From a virus, in IMG/VR virus record IMGVR_UViG_3300030118_001729, positions 12,721 to 43,851 of that record: a DNA stretch of 31,131 nucleotides, one strand, 5' to 3'. The notes beneath the pieces were generated by a model, which did no database searches, was not told where the DNA came from, and saw only the letters and a list, made by a program, of their open reading frames with translations. The translations under genes and the position numbers were made by a program. Positions 17,575 to 22,558 of the stretch are shown here, one piece after another; positions within the stretch are counted from its first letter, which is position 1; each line of letters starts with the position of its first letter.

Positions 17575-17599
17575 CCCCCACCCCCCTTGTAGCTACGAG
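17575..17599. repeat. C-tract plus palindrome GTAGCTAC after terS
   Basis: The plus strand has C5-A-C6 (17575-17586) followed by TT and GTAGCTACGAG (17589-17599). A similar arrangement, a C6 run followed by ACAGCTAC, occurs on the other side of terS at 18122. GTAGCTACGAG recurs exactly at 19057-19067. The function is unknown; a packaging or regulatory site is possible. Confidence 0.4.
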
Positions 17600-17613
17600 C
17601 GTAGAACAAAGAG

Positions 17614-17991
17614 TTATCCTAGGTCAATCGTAACACGAATATCTCCAGCTACTTGCACTTGGCTTCGATCGATAGGCTTGTAGCCAGCGCGGTCTAGCAG
17701 ATCCTTCGCTGCTTCAAGCTGGACATATTCGCTCTTGGCTCCTGTGGCTAGCCGCTTGACCGTACCAGCAGCAAGTGTAGCAGCTACTCCAAACTCTTCG
17801 TTCATACGCTGCATCAAGTAGCTTTGCACATGGGCAAGCTTTAACGTCTTGGTTGCTGTTACTCTTCCAGACTCACCAGAGGCATAACCAGCAGCTTCAG
17901 CAGCCTGCCCGATACTACAGCCTTTTGCTACGAGTGTGTCTACTAAGGCAGTCTGCTTTGCAGTCAGTTTCTTAGCTACGGCAATGTTCAT
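17614..17991 (-). CDS. terS: Terminase small subunit
   Basis: This 125-residue protein has an N-terminal helix-turn-helix, AKQTALVDTLVAKGCSIGQAA followed by EAAGYASGESGRVTATKTL, characteristic of phage terminase small subunits that recognise the packaging site. The helical middle (VQSYLMQRMNEEFG) and the C-terminal AAKDLLDRAGYKPIDRSQVQ are typical too. AAGGAATG precedes the ATG. Its base composition is clearly GC-richer than the other structural genes (33 of 60 bases G or C in 17641-17700). It is the first gene of the late strand and borders the divergent control region. Confidence 0.87.
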   Translation of the reverse strand: MNIAVAKKLTAKQTALVDTLVAKGCSIGQAAEAAGYASGESGRVTATKTLKLAHVQSYLMQRMNEEFGVAATLAAGTVKRLATGAKSEYVQLEAAKDLLDRAGYKPIDRSQVQVAGDIRVTIDLG

Positions 17992-18086
17992 TACTCATTC
18001 CTTTTTCTAAGTACGCAATTTACTTTTAGCTAACCACTGCAATGAGCGTCAAGATCATGATAAACAAAGTTTATTAGGAATGAGTA
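17992..18086. repeat. 11-bp inverted repeat flanking 73 bases
   Basis: TACTCATTCCT at 17992-18002 is matched perfectly by AGGAATGAGTA at 18076-18086. The left arm is also the ribosome binding region of terS when read on the minus strand (AGGAATGAGTA then ATG). The arms could fold the terS leader back on the transcript start region or bind a protein dimer. Confidence 0.5.
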
Positions 18087-18105
18087 GTATATCTACGGCT
18101 TAAAG

Positions 18106-18127
18106 CCCCCCTCTCCCCTCTCCCCCC
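18106..18127. repeat. Perfect homopyrimidine mirror repeat, G-quadruplex potential
   Basis: The plus strand is C6-TCT-C4-TCT-C6, a 22-base exact mirror repeat. The complementary strand carries three uninterrupted G runs of 6, 4 and 6, enough for G-quadruplex folding by splitting a G6 run. Homopurine mirror repeats of this type can also form triplex DNA. It stands out in AT-rich DNA and sits between the late and early transcription units. Confidence 0.7.
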
Positions 18128-18149
18128 ACAGCTACATACTGACTGCAAG

Positions 18150-18243
18150 TCCTGTCAATCTGTTACGTCGCGTCACTTGTGTCTACATACTACCCTGAAT
18201 ACTACATGTTGTGCTTTATGGAGCTACAGAGGTATTGACAGGA
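18150..18243. repeat. 10-bp inverted repeat with divergent TTGACA boxes
   Basis: TCCTGTCAAT (18150-18159) and ATTGACAGGA (18234-18243) are perfect inverted copies 74 bases apart. Each arm contains TTGACA pointing outward: leftward toward terS and rightward toward the early genes. Suitable -10 hexamers are not evident at 16-18 bases, so activator-dependent promoters or a regulator site are both possible. Confidence 0.45.
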
Positions 18244-18330
18244 TAGCCAGCGAGTTCATCGAGCGCACATCCATGTTTGCACAACTTAGCATTAGGCTCT
18301 CACTTATGTTTACTATCAGCTCGGATTGCA

Positions 18331-18459
18331 CCCTTCGACCACTGATCCAAATCATAGGAAGAAAAAGTTCGCAACCCGCTGATCGGGGTGTGCGAACTTC
18401 AAGCGGCAAGTGCCGTTTCTTCTCTATGATATTGGGTGGTACGAAGGGCTGATCCTTCG
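18331..18459 (+). ncRNA. Branched structured leader with alternative hairpin
   Basis: The element ends 27 bases before the first early ATG. A long interrupted stem pairs CCCTTCG (18331-18337) with CGAAGGG (18442-18448), CCAC (18339-18342) with GTGG (18436-18439), and ATCATAG (18351-18357) with CTATGAT (18424-18430), continuing into GAAGAAA/TTTCTTC. It encloses a hairpin AAGTTCGCA/TGCGAACTT (18365-18373, 18391-18399) and a smaller CGGC/GCCG hairpin (18404-18415). CGAAGG (18442-18447) can instead pair with CCTTCG (18454-18459). The two folds exclude each other, as in attenuators or riboswitches. No known RNA family is recognised. Confidence 0.6.
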
Positions 18460-18486
18460 CAGCTTAGTTAAACATAGGAGAACCAA

Positions 18487-18951
18487 ATGGCTAAAGTTGA
18501 AAACATAAATGTAACGCTAGATAAACTAGCTAACTATTCTGTAACTATACATAATGATACTACAGGACAAGTTGCTAACGACAGATTTATTACTGACGTA
18601 GCTCGAACAATAGTTAACGTTCCAATCTACGCAGCAAAGAACAAACGTTCTTACATCGAAAAGATGTATGCTGATATGATGGCTTACGTTAGTTATGATA
18701 ACAACGATAAAGTTGCTTCAGTACAGAGTGACAAATACTACCAAGCTAAAGAACGATATGAGTATCTTGCTCCTATCTTAGATGATGAAGCTATAGCTTT
18801 TGACCATATTGCTGAGACATACAAAGCTTGGTTCAAAGAATATACTGGTCAAGATTATCTCGAATCTACCAGAACTCAACCGAAGCAACTTAGCAAAGAG
18901 AAACAAGCTAAGCTTGCTGCTATCGAAGCGAGACGAGCAGCTGCTGCATAA
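18487..18951 (+). CDS. First early protein, unknown function
   Basis: This 154-residue protein begins MAKVENINVTLDKLANYSVT. It is hydrophilic, with a tyrosine-rich central part (IEKMYADMMAYVSYDNND, DKYYQAKERYEYLAP) and a basic/alanine C-terminal helix (KEKQAKLAAIEARRAAAA). I recognise no family and no catalytic motif. AGGAG lies six bases before the ATG, directly after the branched leader. It is alone in its unit: a good terminator follows at 19027. The first early position and the elaborate leader suggest a high-level or tightly regulated host-takeover or regulatory protein, which is inference. Confidence 0.8.
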   Translation: MAKVENINVTLDKLANYSVTIHNDTTGQVANDRFITDVARTIVNVPIYAAKNKRSYIEKMYADMMAYVSYDNNDKVASVQSDKYYQAKERYEYLAPILDDEAIAFDHIAETYKAWFKEYTGQDYLESTRTQPKQLSKEKQAKLAAIEARRAAAA

Positions 18952-18961
18952 CCATGGATGG

Positions 18962-19067
18962 GTAGCTACTTACACCTGAGCAAGTGTATAAACTGCTTAC
19001 TAACATATCAACTAAGGAGAACGCTGGGGGTGGCCTTGTGCCGCCCCTTTTGCGCGGTAGCTACGAG
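18962..19067. repeat. Two copies of palindrome GTAGCTAC
   Basis: GTAGCTAC occurs at 18962-18969 and 19057-19064. With the copy at 17589-17596 that makes three within 1.5 kb, and I found no others in the window by eye. The copy at 19057 shares GTAGCTACGAG with the one at 17589. The role is unknown. Confidence 0.4.
19027..19051 (+). terminator. Intrinsic terminator after the first early gene
   Basis: GGGGTGGC (19027-19034) pairs with GCCGCCCC (19040-19047), with one G-U pair and a five-base loop, followed at once by TTTT. This is a standard Rho-independent terminator 75 bases after the stop codon at 18951. A Shine-Dalgarno-like AAGGAG just before it (19014-19019) has no credible ORF. Confidence 0.75.
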
Positions 19068-19069
19068 GG

Positions 19070-19100
19070 TGGGCAGGGATATGTTATGCGACATTGCCCA
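19070..19100 (+). other. Bulged hairpin in the 18952-19182 gap
   Basis: TGGGCA (19070-19075) and ATGT (19081-19084) pair with ACAT (19091-19094) and TGCCCA (19095-19100), giving a 10-bp stem with a five-base bulge and a six-base loop. It lies between the terminator and the palindromic site at 19148. It could be a processing site or part of the next leader. Confidence 0.45.
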
Positions 19101-19147
19101 AGCTTTGTAAATTTAATGCTTGCAAAGTTTAGTAATTAAAATTAGTA

Positions 19148-19161
19148 TTGCATATACGCAA
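19148..19161. promoter_or_regulatory. Palindromic operator-like site A
   Basis: TTGCATATACGCAA is a near-perfect 14-bp palindrome 21 bases before the start codon at 19183. Thirteen bases of its reverse complement, TTGCGTATATGCA, recur at 21645, also in a gap upstream of an operon, and AGTAAACA follows both sites. Two HTH proteins encoded nearby are candidate ligands. Operator function is inferred. Confidence 0.5.
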
Positions 19162-19182
19162 TCAGTAAACATGGAGAACTAA

Positions 19183-19386
19183 ATGACTATTAATGCTGAA
19201 ATAAATCGATTCTTGATACCAGTTAAATTAACTATGGACTTGTATCAACTACAAGAACTAGCAAAGTTTCTTTCAAGTGAGAGTGTTCAAACTGTCTTTG
19301 AAAATAATGTTACTCTAAAAATTCTTTCTGAAGAACTGACTAGAGAATCTGATCGAGTAACTAGAATAGTGGAGAATGTATCATGA
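19183..19386 (+). CDS. Small hypothetical early protein
   Basis: This 67-residue protein, MTINAEINRFLIPVKLTMDL, continues with a helical QELAKFLSSESVQTVF segment and a charged C-terminus. No family is recognised. ATGGAGAAC precedes the ATG; this GGAGAAC leader recurs ahead of several early genes. Its stop overlaps the start of the DUF932 gene (ATGA), so the two are probably translated together. Confidence 0.7.
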   Translation: MTINAEINRFLIPVKLTMDLYQLQELAKFLSSESVQTVFENNVTLKILSEELTRESDRVTRIVENVS

Positions 19387-20237
19387 ATATGATGTCAACA
19401 ATAAATGACTGGGACTTTCCAGTTGAATTGATGCCAACACCTAACGCAGTTACTGGCAATCCAGAGCCTGATGCATTTCAGGTTGTTCGAACAGATACAA
19501 ATACTGTGCTTGGTCATCATGGCTCACGTTACAAACTTGTACCTCATGATGATGTAGTTAACTCAATCATGGATGCAGTAAAAGAATCAAAGATTACTAC
19601 TGACTACAAAGAACCAACTATCAGTGTCTTTGAGAATGGTCGCAAGATGCGTGGTGAAATATTGTTTCCTGATCTTACAATTGAACCACAGGTTGGCGAC
19701 ATTGTTCAGGCTAGAATAGTATTTACTAATAGCTACGACCAAAGCTGGAGTTTCTATCAATCTTTTGATGCATTGCGTTTGTGGTGTCTCAATGGTTGCA
19801 CAACACCTAATGCTGTAGCTCGTAGTAGATACAAGCACACAACATTTCTTAATGTTGATGGCTCTGCTGCCAAGATACAGAAAGGTGCTGAGCATTTCCA
19901 CACTCGCAAAGATGAATGGCAAAAGTGGATGGGTCGTAAGATATCAGATGATTATGCTGAAATATTTTTTAAGAAAACAGTAGCTAAAGGTTTTACCAGA
20001 CAGTCAGTTGATACTGTAAACAACAAGCAAATGGAAAACCTACTGCGTATCTGGGACAATGAAAAGAAACAACTTGGTGGTAATCAATGGGCATTGTACA
20101 ATTGCCTTACTTACTGGGCAACTCATACTCAAGATGCTCGAACACCTCACGTTCAGCGTCACAATCGTGAACAAGAGATTGCTAAAGCAATGAACTCTAA
20201 GATCTGGAAACAGTTAGATGTATTCCAACAAGGGTAG
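19383..20237 (+). CDS. DUF932 family protein
   Basis: This 284-residue protein shows the DUF932 pattern: GHHGSRYKLVPHDDVVNSI near residue 45, a central NSYDQSWSFYQSFDALRLWC with LNGC, and WALYNCLTYWATHT near the C-terminus. Family members occur in phages, plasmids and integrative elements, typically close to recombination or replication genes; their molecular role is unsettled. Here too it lies two to three genes ahead of resolvase, exonuclease and annealing protein. The start overlaps the previous stop (ATGA), with in-frame ATGs at codons 3 and 4 as alternatives. Confidence 0.85.
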   Translation: MNMMSTINDWDFPVELMPTPNAVTGNPEPDAFQVVRTDTNTVLGHHGSRYKLVPHDDVVNSIMDAVKESKITTDYKEPTISVFENGRKMRGEILFPDLTIEPQVGDIVQARIVFTNSYDQSWSFYQSFDALRLWCLNGCTTPNAVARSRYKHTTFLNVDGSAAKIQKGAEHFHTRKDEWQKWMGRKISDDYAEIFFKKTVAKGFTRQSVDTVNNKQMENLLRIWDNEKKQLGGNQWALYNCLTYWATHTQDARTPHVQRHNREQEIAKAMNSKIWKQLDVFQQG

Positions 20238-20255
20238 TCCTTCCCCTTAAAGGCA

Positions 20256-20360
20256 CGACCATGAGAGCGTGTGTTGGGAACTCTCACCGAGGAATTATTT
20301 GAACTGATCAATCAGATAATTTTGTCAGCCATCAAGGGGCGGATGGTCGGAAACAGCCCC
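20256..20360 (+). ncRNA. Branched hairpin region ahead of the zinc-ribbon gene
   Basis: CGACCAT (20256-20262) pairs with ATGGTCG (20343-20349) and encloses two hairpins: TGAGAG/CTCTCA (20262-20267, 20281-20286; the shared base needs fraying) and AATTATTTGA/TCAGATAATT (20293-20302, 20312-20321). A competing GC stem, GGGGC/GCCCC (20336-20340, 20356-20360), could form instead of the outer stem. No ORF is credible in 20238-20384. It may be an intergenic terminator/antiterminator or a leader RNA. Confidence 0.5.
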
Positions 20361-20384
20361 ACTAAAATAATAATGGAGAACTAA

Positions 20385-20537
20385 ATGAAATATGAAACGT
20401 GTAGCCATTGTGATGGCGAAGGATACTTTACAAGCACAGACTTTACATTCAAGAAAGTAAACGTTGCTTGTCCTCATTGCTGTGGTCTTGGTTGGAATAT
20501 GAAAGATCTTGACACCAAGGAGGATCTGGTTGCATAA
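20385..20537 (+). CDS. 50-residue DnaJ-type zinc-ribbon protein
   Basis: This short protein, MKYETCSHCDGEGYFTS, continues to VACPHCCGLGWNMKD. It has two CxxCxGxG-like half-sites (Cys6/Cys9 and Cys30/Cys33), the layout of a single DnaJ-type zinc-binding unit. Stand-alone units of this type are common in phages and probably mediate protein or nucleic-acid contacts. GGAGAACTAA lies just before the ATG, as with other early genes. It is the first gene after the branched leader at 20256-20360. Confidence 0.75.
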   Translation: MKYETCSHCDGEGYFTSTDFTFKKVNVACPHCCGLGWNMKDLDTKEDLVA

Positions 20538-20545
20538 GTGCAATC

Positions 20546-20830
20546 ATGAAGTCGTATCTACAATTGGTAAGTGACAAAGCTTACAAAGCAAATATAAAAC
20601 TAGAAGATGCCTTTGATAAAGCAGGGGCATCTCATACTACATACTGGAGAACAAAGAATAATAAGACTGAATTGAAATATGATACGGCATTGAGGATCTT
20701 CAATGCAATCGAAGAGTTATACCAGATACAACAAGGTAGTGAGTATTCCAAACGACTACGAGAAACTAATCAAAGAGTTAGTCGTAGCTCGATCAGAAGT
20801 AGGTTTAAGCCAAGAATTATTAGCCAATAA
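20546..20830 (+). CDS. HTH DNA-binding protein
   Basis: This 94-residue protein contains SYLQLVSDKAYKANIKLEDA, then FDKAGASHTTYWRTKNNKTE and LKYDTALRIFNAIEEL, a Cro/CI-like helix-turn-helix layout in which residues about 18-40 form the recognition unit. It probably regulates early or late transcription. Its last 30 codons overlap the next HTH gene in a different frame, and that tail is Arg/Ser-rich with no obvious fold. No strong ribosome binding site is near the ATG; an AAGGAGG lies about 21 bases upstream. Confidence 0.7.
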   Translation: MKSYLQLVSDKAYKANIKLEDAFDKAGASHTTYWRTKNNKTELKYDTALRIFNAIEELYQIQQGSEYSKRLRETNQRVSRSSIRSRFKPRIISQ

Positions 20831-20984
20831 AATTGGATGTACTTCTTCGCTTATTCACAAATGGGAATGCCACAAAAGAATACCCTCTGGGTTTATGTTG
20901 ATATGCTGGCTTGATGCATTGGGATACCAAATAGATGTCACGAAAAAAAAGCAAACGCATAACCTGTCTGTCGTGTCAGAATAA
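20703..20984 (+). CDS. XRE-type HTH protein overlapping the previous gene
   Basis: The core LIKELVVARSEVGLSQELLA followed by NKIGCTSSLIHKWE and a C-terminal LDALGYQIDVTKKK is a clear XRE-family helix-turn-helix. The start is uncertain. ATG at 20703 gives 93 residues with a 128-nt overlap. GTG at 20739 (MSIPNDYEKL) is more natural for the domain and gives a 92-nt overlap. Neither has a good Shine-Dalgarno, so coupling to the previous gene is likely. It may act with the neighbouring HTH protein on the palindromic sites at 19148 and 21645; that is a guess from proximity. Confidence 0.65.
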   Translation: MQSKSYTRYNKVVSIPNDYEKLIKELVVARSEVGLSQELLANKIGCTSSLIHKWECHKRIPSGFMLICWLDALGYQIDVTKKKQTHNLSVVSE

Positions 20985-21249
20985 GGTAGATTATTTTGTA
21001 GCTATACTTAAAGACATTCCTGAAGGTACAACTGAAAAATGCTGGTTCATTTGCATACACTGTTATGAGGGAGACAAATGGCAAACCGTAACAAAAACAA
21101 AGGAACTTATCACGAAAAGTGGTTCGTCAACTGGCTCAAAGAACAAGGCATCAAAGCAAAAAGGCAACCCCTCTCGGGCAGTTTGGGAGGCGAATATTCA
21201 GGAGACATCAAGCTCGAACTCAACGGACATGAACTGGTGGGAGAAGTAA
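20935..21249 (+). CDS. Four-cysteine zinc-binding protein
   Basis: This 104-residue protein begins MSRKKSKRITCLSCQNKV and has a second knuckle in CWFICIHCYEGDKWQTV. Cys11, Cys14, Cys40 and Cys43 form a CxxC-CxxC zinc site (Cys36 is extra). The remainder (TKSGSSTGSKNKASKQKG) is low complexity. It overlaps the HTH gene by 50 nt at its start and the resolvase gene by 172 nt at its end, each in a different frame. I know related small zinc proteins in other marine phages but no function. A nucleic-acid-binding role is likely. Confidence 0.7.
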   Translation: MSRKKSKRITCLSCQNKVDYFVAILKDIPEGTTEKCWFICIHCYEGDKWQTVTKTKELITKSGSSTGSKNKASKQKGNPSRAVWEANIQETSSSNSTDMNWWEK

Positions 21250-21419
21250 AGTATAGAGATAAGTCTAACTTCCCTAGTCCATTCGCAGTCCTCGAAGGGA
21301 GAGACATTGCCTTCTACAAAAGACGGAGAGGAACTCCGCAAACGCTAGTCATAATGAGTGGCGAAACATTTGAACAACTAATGGAGAGAACTAATGAAAA
21401 AGATACAGAAAGCAGTTGA
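21078..21419 (+). CDS. Hjc-like Holliday junction resolvase / PD-(D/E)XK nuclease
   Basis: This 113-residue nuclease has the archaeal Hjc-like arrangement: Glu13 in GTYHEKWFVNWL, RQPLSGSLGGEYSGDIKL with Asp43, and the E-x-K pair Glu56/Lys58 in GEVKYRDKS. All expected catalytic residues are present. It would cut branched recombination intermediates, fitting the YqaJ exonuclease and annealing protein downstream, and may also trim DNA before packaging. GGAG lies five bases before the ATG. The first half overlaps the C-terminal part of the zinc gene; the last 26 nt overlap the next gene. Confidence 0.82.
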   Translation: MANRNKNKGTYHEKWFVNWLKEQGIKAKRQPLSGSLGGEYSGDIKLELNGHELVGEVKYRDKSNFPSPFAVLEGRDIAFYKRRRGTPQTLVIMSGETFEQLMERTNEKDTESS

Positions 21420-21639
21420 CGCTGCTCTATGGGAAGCAAACGTTGGTCGCGTTGCACAATCACCAACATTACAGCGAGACATATTACGCAAAGGATACTT
21501 CATAGATAGTGAAGCTATTCATGCTACCAGAATTAAAAATGGAGAAGTCGTTGGTGAGAACTGGCTCAAAGGTAAGAACAAAAAAATACTTATCAGAGAT
21601 CATGGTCTTACAGAAAAAGACTTTGAAAAATATACTTGA
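21394..21639 (+). CDS. Small hypothetical early protein
   Basis: This 81-residue protein, MKKIQKAVDAALWEANVGR, contains LQRDILRKGYFIDSEAI and ends LIRDHGLTEKDFEKYT. It is helical and charged, and no family is recognised. The upstream sequence GGAGAGAACTA supplies the ribosome binding site inside the resolvase gene. It is the last gene of this early unit; a palindrome and a folded leader follow it. Confidence 0.7.
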   Translation: MKKIQKAVDAALWEANVGRVAQSPTLQRDILRKGYFIDSEAIHATRIKNGEVVGENWLKGKNKKILIRDHGLTEKDFEKYT

Positions 21640-21644
21640 ACATA

Positions 21645-21657
21645 TTGCGTATATGCA
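21645..21657. promoter_or_regulatory. Palindromic operator-like site B
   Basis: TTGCGTATATGCA is the reverse complement of bases 2-14 in site A (19148-19161) and is likewise followed within a few bases by AGTAAACA. It lies at the start of the gap ahead of the exonuclease operon. It may bind the same regulator; function is inferred. Confidence 0.45.
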
Positions 21658-21684
21658 GTAAACAAGTTGCTATAAACAAAAGAA

Positions 21685-21748
21685 TTCTTGGGGACCGCAT
21701 TGCGTTATCTCAACCTGATCGAGGGGCGGGTTTCTCCAAGAACCCCTC
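21685..21748 (+). ncRNA. Folded leader of the recombination operon (possible pseudoknot)
   Basis: GAGGGG (21721-21726) pairs with CCCCTC (21743-21748). The 16-base loop contains CCAAGAA (21736-21742), which can pair with TTCTTGG (21685-21691) upstream, an H-type pseudoknot arrangement. The fold ends five bases before AAGGAG of the YqaJ gene, so it could control its translation. An alternative is a plain hairpin GGGTT/AACCC. Confidence 0.45.
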
Positions 21749-21766
21749 ACAAAAAGGAGAACTAAA

Positions 21767-22558
21767 ATGGATCGAAGAGGATTTATTGGCGGCTCGGATT
21801 GTGTCAAGATTATGCAAGGCGAGTGGCAAGAACTATGGGAAATCAAAACTGGACGCAGAAAGCCAGATGATTTGTCAGACAATCTTGCAGTGCAGCTAGG
21901 CACATTTACTGAAGACTTCAACCTTCAATGGTTTGAGAAACAATACCAATGCACACTTGGAAAACATCAATGGGAGATCGAGCAGCAGATTGGCAGAGTA
22001 CCAGTCCGAGGAACTATTGATGCTGCTTTTGGTTTTATACCTGTTGAAGCTAAACACACCAACGCATTCAATTCAATGAATGATATTATAGAACGCTATA
22101 TGCCACAGATACAATTGTACGCAAAGCTTGCTGATACACACAGCGCATACTTGTCTGTGATATTTGGTAACAGCAAATGGGAATCGCGTAATATCAAATG
22201 CAGCAATGAATACTTCAATAAAATGTGGACTGTTGTGTCTGACTTCTGGTCATACGTTGAGGCTGACAAACCACCTGAAGATGTCAACGTACCAACAATC
22301 AACCAAAACAATATTGAAGTAGATCAGATGGTGATAAGAGATGCAACACAAGATAATCAATTCGTCGATGCGGCAGTTACATATATACAAGGTTATGAAC
22401 ATAACCGAGTATTTGAGAATGCAAAGAAAGATCTCAAAGGTATGGTCTTGCCCAGCGAACGTGAAGTTTATTGTGATCAATTGTCAGTCAGAAGAGACAA
22501 GCGAGGCGCACTAAGAATTGTAATTACTAATAACAAAAAGGAGAACGACAATGAGTAA
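21767..22558 (+). CDS. YqaJ-family viral recombinase / 5'-3' exonuclease
   Basis: This 263-residue protein is a lambda-exonuclease-fold nuclease. GGSD at 8-11, GTFTEDFN with Glu49, GTIDAAFG with Asp85, PVEAKHT with Glu94 and Lys96, and MPQIQLYAKL (112-121) follow the YqaJ order, and the catalytic D-E-K set is complete. Such enzymes resect duplex DNA for a partner annealing protein, which is encoded next with an 8-nt overlap. AAGGAG precedes the ATG after a folded leader. With no polymerase in the window, it is probably central to replication or genome concatemer formation. Confidence 0.88.
   Translation: MDRRGFIGGSDCVKIMQGEWQELWEIKTGRRKPDDLSDNLAVQLGTFTEDFNLQWFEKQYQCTLGKHQWEIEQQIGRVPVRGTIDAAFGFIPVEAKHTNAFNSMNDIIERYMPQIQLYAKLADTHSAYLSVIFGNSKWESRNIKCSNEYFNKMWTVVSDFWSYVEADKPPEDVNVPTINQNNIEVDQMVIRDATQDNQFVDAAVTYIQGYEHNRVFENAKKDLKGMVLPSEREVYCDQLSVRRDKRGALRIVITNNKKENDNE

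Larger units (their letters stand above)
17992..18486. other. Divergent non-coding control region
   Basis: These 495 bases separate leftward late genes from rightward early genes and show no convincing ORF. From left to right they hold an 11-bp inverted repeat (17992-18002 with 18076-18086), a weak leftward promoter candidate (TTGACG 18052-18047 and TAAAAG), a C/T mirror repeat (18106-18127), a 10-bp inverted repeat containing outward-facing TTGACA boxes (18150-18159 with 18234-18243), and a branched hairpin element (18331-18459). An origin or packaging site could also lie here; no sequence proves it. Confidence 0.7.

Noticed and set aside
18234-18263. Rightward sigma70 promoter with TTGACA at 18235
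   Set aside because: A perfect -35 hexamer, but no acceptable -10 at 16-18 bases spacing; listed only as part of an inverted repeat.
18177-18452. Open reading frame of 91 codons in the divergent control region
   Set aside because: GTG start without ribosome binding site, cysteine- and serine-rich unnatural composition, and it runs through the branched hairpin element, which explains the sequence better.
19014-19110. AAGGAG followed by a GTG ORF of 26 codons
   Set aside because: The ORF would start inside the terminator stem and has no recognisable product; the Shine-Dalgarno-like sequence is probably chance or a relic.
20325-20543. Minus-strand ORF of 72 codons
   Set aside because: It is the shadow of the plus-strand zinc-ribbon gene at 20385-20537, which has paired CxxC motifs and a ribosome binding site.
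21636-21899. ORF ahead of and into the exonuclease gene
   Set aside because: It overlaps 133 bases of the well-supported YqaJ gene in another frame and reads through the folded leader and operator-like site; no ribosome binding site.
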